Assembly: GCA_014873095.1 (NCBI GenBank)
Contig: CP050848.1
Span: 1,550,001-1,614,000 of the forward strand
Source: Planctomycetales bacterium ZRK34
GTDB lineage: Bacteria > Planctomycetota > Phycisphaerae > Phycisphaerales > Zrk34
Direction: 5' to 3'
Length of the DNA: 64,000 bases
A model generated the notes under the pieces. The model saw only the letters and a program-made list of their open reading frames with translations. It ran no database searches and was not told where the DNA came from. The position numbers and the translations under genes are program-made. The first letter of the stretch is position 1; the number at the start of each line of letters is the position of its first letter. Positions 53,567-61,948 of the stretch are shown here, piece after piece.

Positions 53567-54208
53567 TCAGACCGAACGGCCGCGACGGCGCAACAGGGCC
53601 AGCGAGGTCAGCCCCAGCAGCGCGGCGCTGGCGGGTTCGGGGATGGCATTGACCGAGCCGTTGACGATCACGTCGTCCAGACGAAGCGAACTGGGCGTGA
53701 TGTTGCCGTAGATCCGGAACTTGACGCTGCCGGTCGTCGTGTAGCCGATGCCCGTGGCGGACTTGAGTTCGAAATCGGTGGTCAGATCGCCATCCGGCGA
53801 CAGCGACAGCGCGTGTTCGACGTTCAGGCTATCGAGGTAGCTGGCTGATACGGACCCGGTGCCGGCGCCGATGCGCGCGAAGAAGTTGATTGAGTCGACG
53901 GTGACGCTGTAGCCGGATTGCGGCGTCAGGGTGAAAGTCGCGTACAGGGTGGAGGAGCCGCCAATATTCAATTGCGCCCCCATGCTGGTGGTCTGCGAGG
54001 AATTGACCTCGCTGTAGGTGGGAGTCGAGTCGCCGACGGCGCTGATGCTGGTGACCGTCAAATTCGATGCGGTCGCGGAGTTGGCCAGCGTGCCACTGGC
54101 GGCCGAGGGCCCGAAGTCGTAATTGGCGAGCACCGCCGCGTGCACGGAGGTGGACAATGCAAACAGAGCCGCCATGGCCATGACCATGTGTTGCGTGCGG
54201 GTTTTCAT
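53567..54208 (-). CDS. PEP-CTERM protein, second of a pair
   Basis: The 213-residue protein has a signal peptide (MVMAMAALFALSTSVHAAV) and a short mature part with DFGPSAASGTLANSATASNL and LYATFTLTPQSGYSVTVDSI, a pattern seen in choice-of-anchor PEP-CTERM proteins. The anchor is IPEPASAALLGLTSLALL plus RRRGR. It is not a recent duplicate of the next gene, since only the sorting tail is similar. Function is unknown. Confidence 0.8.
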   Translation of the reverse strand: MKTRTQHMVMAMAALFALSTSVHAAVLANYDFGPSAASGTLANSATASNLTVTSISAVGDSTPTYSEVNSSQTTSMGAQLNIGGSSTLYATFTLTPQSGYSVTVDSINFFARIGAGTGSVSASYLDSLNVEHALSLSPDGDLTTDFELKSATGIGYTTTGSVKFRIYGNITPSSLRLDDVIVNGSVNAIPEPASAALLGLTSLALLRRRGRSV

Positions 54209-54285
54209 ACCGATCTCCTGAATGGGATTAAGGTTCCATTGACTCCATACGGTGAACCGGCCGCCTCAGGCCGCCGGCATCTCAA

Positions 54286-55305
54286 TTAAATTGGATCGCC
54301 CTCGATCAACTGCGGCTGCACCACCACCCCGACCGATCGCTCATGACTGCCGCCGCGCACCTGCACCATCAGATGATCCACCGCCAATCGCCCCGTCAGG
54401 TCCGGCGCCAGGTCGATCGTCGCCGGCCGCGGACTCAGCGCCTCCAGGTACGACCGCTCGTTGTTGCACGAGATCACACGCACTTCGCGACCCGGCTCAA
54501 CGCCGCGCTCACGTAACTGCTGATACACCATCGGCGCGAACCGATCGTCCGGCACGAACACCCCATCCGGTCGCGGTGAAATCTCCAGCATCCGGTCGAT
54601 CAGGCGCTTGATCGCCTGGCGGTAATCGCCCAGCCGATTTTCAGCCTCGTCTTCGTCAGACTCTACAAGCATGTGCACCGGAACCCCGGCCCCTTCCGCC
54701 AGCGTGGCGAAGACACTGCCGCTGAGCAGCGTGCGTGTGAATCGGCGCGTCGGACAGACAAATGCCAGATGCTGGGCCCCGTGCTCACGCAGATAACGAA
54801 AGGCGATCGAGCCGACCTCGGCGTTGCCTTCGAGCACGCGGTCGCCATCGTCATCGCCGTGCGAGGTCAGCCACACCGACGGCACGCCTTGCAGCGCCCG
54901 GGCCACATGCCCCGGAAGCGATCGACCCCAGAGCAGCGCCCCGGCGAATTGCCCGGACTCCAGCACCGGCGGCAGCGTCCCATCGCTTCCCACGCGCGAC
55001 GTGATCAGATTCAGCTTCGCATCCGCCGCCGCCTGCTGAACGCCTGCGAGTTTGGCGATCGCCATCGAAGGGTGCTCATCGATCGAATCGTCGAGTATCA
55101 ACAGCACAATGTTGGCAGCAGCACTCATCGACATGTTGGTCTTTACCCTGGCCGCCCGACGACGCGGCGGTTGATATCCGATCGAACGCATCGCCCGACG
55201 CACCGCGGCCACCGTCTGCGGAGAAATGCCTGCCCCGCCCCGCACCACGCGCGACACTGTCGACTGTGACACGCCTGCCAACTCTGCCACCTGCGTCATC
55301 GTCAT
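54286..55305 (-). CDS. LacI-family transcription regulator
   Basis: The 339-residue protein has a LacI helix-turn-helix (TMTQVAELAGVSQSTVSRVV) followed by the hinge region ARRAM-like RAMRSIGYQPPR and a periplasmic-binding-protein-like sensor domain: GALLWGRSLPGHVARAL, AFRYLREHGAQHLAFVC, PDGVFVPDDRFAPM, ATIDLAPDLTGRLAVDHLM. It is divergent from the GntR gene and heads the minus-strand PEP-CTERM/prepilin/BNR/sulfatase run, which it probably controls. The effector is likely a sugar of the pathway. Its own promoter region holds three palindromes that may be its operators. Confidence 0.9.
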   Translation of the reverse strand: MTMTQVAELAGVSQSTVSRVVRGGAGISPQTVAAVRRAMRSIGYQPPRRRAARVKTNMSMSAAANIVLLILDDSIDEHPSMAIAKLAGVQQAAADAKLNLITSRVGSDGTLPPVLESGQFAGALLWGRSLPGHVARALQGVPSVWLTSHGDDDGDRVLEGNAEVGSIAFRYLREHGAQHLAFVCPTRRFTRTLLSGSVFATLAEGAGVPVHMLVESDEDEAENRLGDYRQAIKRLIDRMLEISPRPDGVFVPDDRFAPMVYQQLRERGVEPGREVRVISCNNERSYLEALSPRPATIDLAPDLTGRLAVDHLMVQVRGGSHERSVGVVVQPQLIEGDPI

Positions 55306-55331
55306 GCCCCCAACGTATCAAGCCGCCCAAA

Positions 55332-55348
55332 AATATGCAACACATATT
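55332..55348. promoter_or_regulatory. Operator-like palindrome 1
   Basis: AATATG CAACA CATATT has exact 6-bp arms and lies 27 nt upstream of the LacI start. Confidence 0.45.
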
Positions 55349-55360
55349 ACCGATTATTTT

Positions 55361-55368
55361 TATGCATA
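55361..55368. promoter_or_regulatory. Operator-like palindrome 2
   Basis: TATGCATA, an exact palindrome in an AT-rich context, shares the ATGCAT core with palindrome 3. Confidence 0.3.
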
Positions 55369-55450
55369 TTCATAATTTGACACATCAAAAATACGATTAA
55401 CCAATTACTTAAAACAACTTACAAGCCATGGCAAAGCCTTGATAAAATTA

Positions 55451-55460
55451 TGCATATGCA
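55451..55460. promoter_or_regulatory. Operator-like palindrome 3
   Basis: TGCATATGCA, an exact 10-bp palindrome inside ATTATGCATATGCAG, lies about half-way between the divergent regulator genes. Confidence 0.4.
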
Positions 55461-55509
55461 GCCAAAGATTGCCTTGAATAACCCGGCAGGATCGTCTTCA
55501 AGTCTAGGA

Positions 55510-55537
55510 TTGACCAAGTTTTGTCAGCTTGTATACT
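55510..55537 (+). promoter_or_regulatory. Predicted promoter of the GntR gene
   Basis: TTGACC, 16 nt, TATACT. The -10 hexamer ends six bases before the ATG at 55544, so the transcript would begin at or next to the start codon. It overlaps TTGTATACTA, a palindrome-like site that could be a self-regulatory GntR operator. Confidence 0.6.
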
Positions 55538-55543
55538 AGTTGC

Positions 55544-56320
55544 ATGCAAGATGTCGACAAGGTGACAACGCAGACTGGCAACTCGCTGCAGCAACATGCT
55601 TATGAGTTCATTCAGCGGCAGATTGCCGATGGGTCGCTGGCGGCGGGAACGCTCATCTCCGAACAGACGCTGGCGCGTGAGTTGGGCATCAGCCGCACGC
55701 CGGTGCGCGAAGCGATCGGCCGGCTGCAGACCGAAGGCCTGCTCGAATCCCTGCCCAAGCGCGGCACGCTGGTACGCCGGCTCGACCGCAACGACCTGAT
55801 CGAACTCTACGAAATGCGCGAAGCGATGGAATCGTTCGCCGCCTCACGCGCCGCCGGTCGCATCGAAGCGGCCGAGGTCGAACACCTGCATTCGATCTGT
55901 GACGACATGAGCCGCATGGTCGACGAGCTTCGTGACAGCGACAATACCGTGCTCGACTCCGAACAGATGCGTCGCCACCTGGCGCTGGATATGGCTTTGC
56001 ACATGACCATCATCCGGGCGGCGGGCAACTCACGCATCTTCAAGGTCGTGTCTGATTCACGACTGCTGACGCGTGTGTTGTGGGCCCCACGACAGGAACA
56101 CGACCTGACCGTACTCACCGAGGCGCACGATCATCACACGCGCATCGTCGGCCACATCAAAGCTCACGAAGCTGAAGCCGCCGGCAAACTCATGGCCGAA
56201 CACATCCGCGCCAGCCTCCAGCGGGCGCTGGATCACGCCGACCGCGATCGCCAGCGCCGCACGATGTCCGCCGACTATCTCCCACCGCTGAATTCACACG
56301 GCGACACCACCGTCGATTGA
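55544..56320 (+). CDS. GntR/FCD-family transcription regulator
   Basis: The 258-residue protein (from the ATG at 55544; a GTG at 55562 is an alternative) has a winged helix-turn-helix at about 14-75 (ISEQTLARELGISRTPVREA; EGLLESLPKRGTLVRRL). An FCD all-helical effector domain follows at about 85-230 with the metal-binding Asp/His pattern (DMALHMTIIRAAGN; EAHDHHTRIVGHIKAHEAEA). FadR/NanR/UxuR-type members respond to sugar acids and fatty acids. It heads the genes for an FG-GAP protein, symporter, kinase and aldolase, and is the likely regulator of that operon. Confidence 0.9.
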   Translation: MQDVDKVTTQTGNSLQQHAYEFIQRQIADGSLAAGTLISEQTLARELGISRTPVREAIGRLQTEGLLESLPKRGTLVRRLDRNDLIELYEMREAMESFAASRAAGRIEAAEVEHLHSICDDMSRMVDELRDSDNTVLDSEQMRRHLALDMALHMTIIRAAGNSRIFKVVSDSRLLTRVLWAPRQEHDLTVLTEAHDHHTRIVGHIKAHEAEAAGKLMAEHIRASLQRALDHADRDRQRRTMSADYLPPLNSHGDTTVD

Positions 56321-56345
56321 CCCGATCCTTAATGAGGCGCCTGAC

Positions 56346-58703
56346 ATGACCCCCTATCGACAATGCTTAACGCTCGTACTGCTGGCCGCCTGTATTGCCG
56401 CGCCGGTCCGATCCGAAGACGCTGAGCGCGTCACCTTCAACCACCCCGGCCTGACCGTCGGTCTGGGCGCCGGCTTGTGGGCCTGGCCGCTGCCGTTGGA
56501 CTATGACCACGACGGCGATATGGACCTGATCGTGACATGCCCCGATGTGCCCTCCAACGGCATGTATTACTACGAAAACCCCGGCGGGGATCAGACGCTG
56601 CCTGTGTTCAAACCGGCGGTGCGGCTCAGTGGCGGTATGTCCAACATTTCGATCTCTACCGTGGATGGCAAGCCGCGTGTGCTGGTTCCCGGTTACGAAC
56701 TGACCGGCGCGCCCCAGGGTGACTTCAGCACACGCAAGAAGATCTACCCCACCACCAATGTCAACAAAGACCCCAACATGCGCGCCAACCAGTGGAAGTA
56801 CGCCGACTACGACGGCGACGGCGCGGTGGACCTGATCGTCGGCGTCGGGTCGTGGAAGGAGTACGGCTGGGACGACGCATTCAACGAAAAAGGTGAATGG
56901 ACACGCGGCCCGCTGCACGGATGGGTTTACCTGCTTCGCAACACCGCCACCACCGACAAACCCGAGTATGCCGAGCCTGTCCGCCTGAAGGCCGACGACA
57001 AAGAGATCGATGTCTTCGGCATGCCCTCGCCCAACCTCGAAGACTTCGACGGCGACGGCGACCTCGATCTGTTGTGCGGCGATTTCATCGGCGGTCTGAC
57101 CTACTTCGCCAATGTCGGTACACGAACCGAGCCGCGCTACGCACCCGGTCGGACACTGACGACGGCCGCCGGCCATCCGCTGGTGATCACACAGCCGATG
57201 ATCGTGCCCGTGGCGGTGGACTTTGATCGCGATGGCGATGTGGACCTGCTGGTCGGCCAGGAAGACGGCCATGTCGCCTTCGTCGAGCACACCGGCAAGG
57301 CGGTTGATCAGGCGCCGGTATTCGACGAGCCGCGGTTGATTCAGCAGCAGGCCGACGCGCTGAAATTCGGCGCGCTGGCGACCCCCGTGAGCGTCGACTG
57401 GGATGGCGACGGTGATGAAGACATCATCGCCGGCAACGCGGCCGGTTACATCGGCTTCATCGAAAACCTCGACGGCGGCAATCCGCCCAAGTGGGCCGCC
57501 CCGCAGCGGCTTGAGGCCGACGGCAAAACCATTCGGATCATGGCCGGTTACAACGGTTCGATCCAGGGCCCCGCTGAAAAGATGTGGGGTTACACCACGC
57601 TCAGCGTCGCCGACTGGGATCAAGACGGCCTGCTGGACATTCTCGTGAACTCCATCTGGGGCAAGATCGAGTGGTATCGCAACGTCGGCTCGGCGAAGGC
57701 CCCGCGACTGGCAGCCGCGCAGCCGGTGCGTGTGCAGTGGGAAGGCGCCCCGCCCAAGCCCGCCTGGAACTGGTGGAACCCCGAGTCCGGCACGCTGGCC
57801 ACGCAGTGGCGCACCACGCCGGTGGCGATGGACCTGACCGGCGACGGGCTCTGCGACCTGGTCATGCTCGACCACGAAGGCTACCTCGCCCTGTTTGAAC
57901 GCAAGCGGCAAGGCGACCAGCTCGTGCTGCTGCCCGGCCGACGAGCCCTGGTTGATCCCGCCGGCAAGCCGCTGCAGTTGAACAACGGCGCCGCCGGTCG
58001 CAGCGGGCGGCGGAAGCTCTGCTTCGTCGACCTGGATCGCGACGGGATGCTGGACCTGCTGGCCAACTCACGAAACGCCACCTGGTACAAGCAGGTGCCG
58101 ATCGACAACAACGGCCAACCGCGGCGCTGGGCGTTCGCCGCGATGGGCGATGTCACATCACGCAAACTCGCCGGCCACACGTCGAGCCCAACGACCGTCG
58201 ACTGGAATCACGACGGTGTCCGCGAGGTGCTCATCGGCGCTGAAGATGGTCGGTTTTATCGCGTAGCCAACCCACGCCTCGCCAGCGACCCGATCGTCAT
58301 GAGCGATCTAACGATCACCGGCCGGGGCTTTGAGATGGCGAAACTCACCGACGGCAGACAGGCGTTCAGCAATCGTGATTACGTGTGGCACGATGTGCCG
58401 GGGCAGCTTGACGGCTGGCAGTTCACGCGCATCAACGGGGGCGGCTTCGCGTCGATTCAGGTCGAGGTCAAACGCAAGGCGACGTTACTGGCAGCCACCT
58501 CCTACCGACAGTCGAAGTTCAGTCCGCCGGGGTGGGAACAGGTTGACGGACTGTCCTTCGGGTACAACGACGGCGGGCGGACCCGGCTGCAGGTGTATCG
58601 CCGCGAGGCAGAAGCCGGCGACAAGATTGAAATCCCCCAGGGCAACTGGACCGGCGTCCTGCTGCTGGTCAAACCCGACGAGTCGAAGGGGGCCGGTGAC
58701 TGA
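56346..58703 (+). CDS. Secreted FG-GAP/VCBS repeat protein
   Basis: The 785-residue protein has a signal peptide (LTLVLLAACIAAPVRSED) and nine calcium-binding-type repeats, each with a D-x-D/N-x-DG motif: DYDHDGDMDL, DYDGDGAVDL, DFDGDGDLDL, DFDRDGDVDL, DWDGDGDEDI, DWDQDGLLDI, DLTGDGLCDL, DLDRDGMLDL and DWNHDGVREV. They likely form a seven-bladed or larger propeller that binds a glycan. The C-terminal 120 residues lack repeats. Its stop overlaps the symporter start by TGATG, tying it to uptake of the same substrate. Confidence 0.85.
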   Translation: MTPYRQCLTLVLLAACIAAPVRSEDAERVTFNHPGLTVGLGAGLWAWPLPLDYDHDGDMDLIVTCPDVPSNGMYYYENPGGDQTLPVFKPAVRLSGGMSNISISTVDGKPRVLVPGYELTGAPQGDFSTRKKIYPTTNVNKDPNMRANQWKYADYDGDGAVDLIVGVGSWKEYGWDDAFNEKGEWTRGPLHGWVYLLRNTATTDKPEYAEPVRLKADDKEIDVFGMPSPNLEDFDGDGDLDLLCGDFIGGLTYFANVGTRTEPRYAPGRTLTTAAGHPLVITQPMIVPVAVDFDRDGDVDLLVGQEDGHVAFVEHTGKAVDQAPVFDEPRLIQQQADALKFGALATPVSVDWDGDGDEDIIAGNAAGYIGFIENLDGGNPPKWAAPQRLEADGKTIRIMAGYNGSIQGPAEKMWGYTTLSVADWDQDGLLDILVNSIWGKIEWYRNVGSAKAPRLAAAQPVRVQWEGAPPKPAWNWWNPESGTLATQWRTTPVAMDLTGDGLCDLVMLDHEGYLALFERKRQGDQLVLLPGRRALVDPAGKPLQLNNGAAGRSGRRKLCFVDLDRDGMLDLLANSRNATWYKQVPIDNNGQPRRWAFAAMGDVTSRKLAGHTSSPTTVDWNHDGVREVLIGAEDGRFYRVANPRLASDPIVMSDLTITGRGFEMAKLTDGRQAFSNRDYVWHDVPGQLDGWQFTRINGGGFASIQVEVKRKATLLAATSYRQSKFSPPGWEQVDGLSFGYNDGGRTRLQVYRREAEAGDKIEIPQGNWTGVLLLVKPDESKGAGD

Positions 58704-60310
58704 TGGGCCAACACTTTTACACCATCGACTGGCTCGTGCTGGCGGGATATTTCGTTCTGACAATGTCGATCGGGTTCTACTTCTGGCGCAAGAGCCGATC
58801 GACCGAGGGATTCACCGCGGCGAGCCGGTCGCTGCCGGGCTGGGTCTGCGGGTTGTCCATCTTCGCAACGTACCTTTCGAGCATCAGCTACCTGGCGCTG
58901 CCGGGTAAAAGTTTCGCGGGCAACTGGAACCCGTTCGTATTTTCCCTGTCGATTCCGATCGCCACGTGGATTGCGGTGCGGTGGTTCTTACCGTACTACC
59001 GCAAGAGCGGCGAAGTGTCGGCCTACGCCCTGCTGGAAAGCCGCTTCGGCGTGTGGGCGCGGCTCTACGCAAGCGCCTTCTACCTGCTGACTCAGATCGC
59101 TCGCATGGGGGTTGTCATGTACCTAATGGCGCTGCCGCTGGCGGTGATCTTCGGGTGGGACATCCGCCTGATCATTCTGATCACGGGCATTTCGGTGATC
59201 GTGTATTCATTCGTCGGCGGGATTGTGGCGGTGATCTGGGCGGACGCGATTCAGGCGATCGTGCTGATGGTCGGCGCGGTGGTGTGCCTGGGCGTGATGT
59301 GGGCGGGGATTGACGGGGGCGTCGGCGAGGTGATTCGCGTGGCGTCGGAGCAGGACAAGTTTTCGCTGGGGTCGTTCGGGCCTTCGCTGGCGGATGCGAC
59401 ATTCTGGGTGGTGCTGATCTACGGGCTGTTCATCAACCTGCAGAACTTCGGCATCGATCAGAGCTACATCCAGCGCTACATCGCCTCGAAGTCCGACCGC
59501 GATGCGCGGCGGAGCCTGTGGCTCGGCGGGGTGCTGTACGTGCCGGTCAGCGCGCTGTTCTTTCTGATCGGCACATCGCTGTTCGTGTACTACCACGCCC
59601 ACGACGGCTCGATCAATCAGGTCAAAACGATCGTGGCGACGCAGCGGATGATGCAGGCGGGTGTCGACCCCGCGGACGCCGGCACACCGGCATATCAGCA
59701 GCAACTCGGCGAGCGCATGGCCGGCCTGGATGAAGCCGACATCGGCGATCGGGTGTTTCCGCATTTCATCGCGGCCAAAATGCCGCCGGGCCTGACCGGC
59801 CTGCTGATCGCCGCCATCTTCGCCGCGGCGATGTCGACGGTGTCCACCTCGTTGAACTCGTCGGCGACGCTGCTGATGAGCGACTACTATCGAAGATTCA
59901 TCAACCGCGAGGCCGGCGAAAAGCAACAGATGCTGGCGCTGTACGCAGGCACGATCGTGTGGGGCCTGCTCGGCGTGGGCATGGCATTGCTGCTGGTGCG
60001 GCTGACCGACAGCGCGCTGGACATGTGGTGGACGCTGTCGAGCATCTTCTCCGGCGGCATGGTGGGCCTGTTCCTGCTGGGCATGATCAGCCGGGCGAAG
60101 AACCCGCAGGCGATCACCGCGGTGCTCGTCGGGTTTTTCGTGATTGCGTGGATGGTGGCGTCCAAGTCGCCGGCCTGGCCGGAGAGCCTGGCGGCGCTGC
60201 GCAGTCCGTTCCATGGCTTTCTGATCATCGTCATCGGCACGCTGAGCATTCTGCTGGTGGGCTCGGGGCTTTCGTGGATGACGCGCACATTGCGAAGCGA
60301 TTCAAATTAA
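58703..60310 (+). CDS. Sodium:solute symporter (SSS family), second copy
   Basis: The 535-residue transporter has about 13 membrane segments, starting WLVLAGYFVLTMSIGFYFW, with STEGFTAASRSLPGWVCGLS, FVGGIVAVIWADAIQAIVLM and AAIFAAAMSTVSTSLNSSAT as family blocks. It carries a longer cytosolic loop near 300-350 (TQRMMQAGVDPADAGTPAYQ) than the symporter at 47433. It is translationally coupled to the FG-GAP gene. It is a Na+-coupled importer for the substrate of the downstream kinase and aldolase. Confidence 0.9.
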   Translation: MGQHFYTIDWLVLAGYFVLTMSIGFYFWRKSRSTEGFTAASRSLPGWVCGLSIFATYLSSISYLALPGKSFAGNWNPFVFSLSIPIATWIAVRWFLPYYRKSGEVSAYALLESRFGVWARLYASAFYLLTQIARMGVVMYLMALPLAVIFGWDIRLIILITGISVIVYSFVGGIVAVIWADAIQAIVLMVGAVVCLGVMWAGIDGGVGEVIRVASEQDKFSLGSFGPSLADATFWVVLIYGLFINLQNFGIDQSYIQRYIASKSDRDARRSLWLGGVLYVPVSALFFLIGTSLFVYYHAHDGSINQVKTIVATQRMMQAGVDPADAGTPAYQQQLGERMAGLDEADIGDRVFPHFIAAKMPPGLTGLLIAAIFAAAMSTVSTSLNSSATLLMSDYYRRFINREAGEKQQMLALYAGTIVWGLLGVGMALLLVRLTDSALDMWWTLSSIFSGGMVGLFLLGMISRAKNPQAITAVLVGFFVIAWMVASKSPAWPESLAALRSPFHGFLIIVIGTLSILLVGSGLSWMTRTLRSDSN

Positions 60311-60325
60311 TTCGAGGTAACCATC

Positions 60326-61942
60326 GTGAGCAATCAACTGGCATTGGGATTGGACTTCGGCACCGAGTCAGTACGGGCTGTGCTCGTGGACCTGTCGGGC
60401 GACGAGCGGGCGGCCGCATCGATGAACTATCCGCATGGGCAGATCACCAAAACACTGCCGGGCAGCGACCAGGCGCTGGAGCCGCTGTTCGCGTTTCAAC
60501 ATCCAGGCGACTGGATCGCATCGTCCGCCCAGGCGGTGCGCAGCGCGATGCAGCAGGCGGGCGCGACAGCGGACGACATCGTCGGCATCGGCGTGGACTT
60601 CACCAGTTGCACGATGCTGCCGGCGCTGCGCGACGGAACCCCGCTGTGCATGGCAGACGGATTCGCGGACCGGCCGATGGCATGGCCCAAGCTGTGGAAA
60701 CATCACGGGGCGCAGAAGCAGACCGACCGCATCAATGAAGTGGCTCGACAACGCAAGGAAGCGTGGCTGGACCGCTATGGCGGCATCGTCGGACTCGAAT
60801 GGTTTTTCCCGAAGATTTACGAAACGCTGGAGCGCGATCAGGCGGTCTACGACGCGGCGGAAGTGTGGGTCGAAGGCGGCGACTGGCTCGTGTGGCAACT
60901 GGTCGGAGGGGAGGCGGATGATCTGCCGCGCTCGACCTGCCAGGCGGGATACAAGGCGATGTGGAGCGCCGAAGACGGCTATCCTTCGCGCGATTTTCTG
61001 GCGGCGGTCGATGCGCGGCTGGCGGATGTGGCCGAGACGAAAATGCCGGGGCGGATGGTCGCCCCGGGGCAACAGGCCGGCGGATTGTGCGCGGCGATGG
61101 CCGAGGCATTCGGCCTGCGCGAAGGAACGCCGGTCAGCGCGGCGATCATCGATGCACACGCCGGTGTACCGGGCGTCGGGGCGGGCGATGCGGGCGCGCT
61201 GGTGATGGTGATGGGCACGAGCAGTTGTCACATGCTCAACGCCGTCGAGCAAAAAGCCGCACCGGGCGTGGCGGGGATTGTCCGCGATGGGATTCTGCCG
61301 GGTTACTACGGTTATGAAACGGGGCAGGCGGCGGTCGGCGACGCTTTCGACTGGATTCGCCGCATGCTCGGCGTGGATGATTTCGCCAAGCTCGACGAAG
61401 CCGCCGCGGCGATCGAACCCGGCAGCGATGGCGTGACCTGCGTCGACTGGTTCAACGGCTGCCGCACACCACTGATGGACGGAGCGCTACGCGGTGGTTA
61501 CACGGGGCTGTCGCTGCACCACGGCCCGGCCCACGTGTACCGCGCCACGCTCGAAGCCTCGGCGTATGGCGTGCGGTGGATCGTCGAGTTGTTGCGCGAG
61601 CATGGTGTGCCGGTCGATCGGTTCGTCGCCACCGGCGGGCTGCCGCACCACAATCCGTTGCTGGTGCAAATCTATGCCGATGTGCTCGGCGCCCCGATCG
61701 AAATCCCGAACACCACCCAGGGCCCCGCGCTCGGCGCTGCGATCCTCGGCGCGATCGCCGCCGGTCCCGATGCCACCGGCTTTGCCGATTCAGCCGTCGC
61801 CGTCGCCGCCATGACCGCACGCATCACCGGCGAGCACGCACGTATCGTCCAGCCCGACATGGCGCGCCATGCCGATTATGAAACACACTACACGCGCTAC
61901 CGCCGCACGGCCGCCATGCTGCAGCGCGATACCGAAGGATAA
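60326..61942 (+). CDS. FGGY-family kinase, ribulokinase-like
   Basis: The 538-residue protein starts with GTG after GAGGT. It has the FGGY N-terminal block LALGLDFGTESVRAVLVDLS, the phosphate region VDFTSCTMLPALRDGTPLCM, the Asp/Gly-rich catalytic part AIIDAHAGVPGVGAGDAGAL and the adenosine block FVATGGLPHHNPLLVQIYAD. The order and length match AraB/ribulokinase-type enzymes, so it should phosphorylate a ketose or related sugar with ATP. The actual substrate in this locus is open; nothing else of an arabinose pathway is present. Confidence 0.85.
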   Translation: MSNQLALGLDFGTESVRAVLVDLSGDERAAASMNYPHGQITKTLPGSDQALEPLFAFQHPGDWIASSAQAVRSAMQQAGATADDIVGIGVDFTSCTMLPALRDGTPLCMADGFADRPMAWPKLWKHHGAQKQTDRINEVARQRKEAWLDRYGGIVGLEWFFPKIYETLERDQAVYDAAEVWVEGGDWLVWQLVGGEADDLPRSTCQAGYKAMWSAEDGYPSRDFLAAVDARLADVAETKMPGRMVAPGQQAGGLCAAMAEAFGLREGTPVSAAIIDAHAGVPGVGAGDAGALVMVMGTSSCHMLNAVEQKAAPGVAGIVRDGILPGYYGYETGQAAVGDAFDWIRRMLGVDDFAKLDEAAAAIEPGSDGVTCVDWFNGCRTPLMDGALRGGYTGLSLHHGPAHVYRATLEASAYGVRWIVELLREHGVPVDRFVATGGLPHHNPLLVQIYADVLGAPIEIPNTTQGPALGAAILGAIAAGPDATGFADSAVAVAAMTARITGEHARIVQPDMARHADYETHYTRYRRTAAMLQRDTEG

Positions 61943-61948
61943 ATCCCC

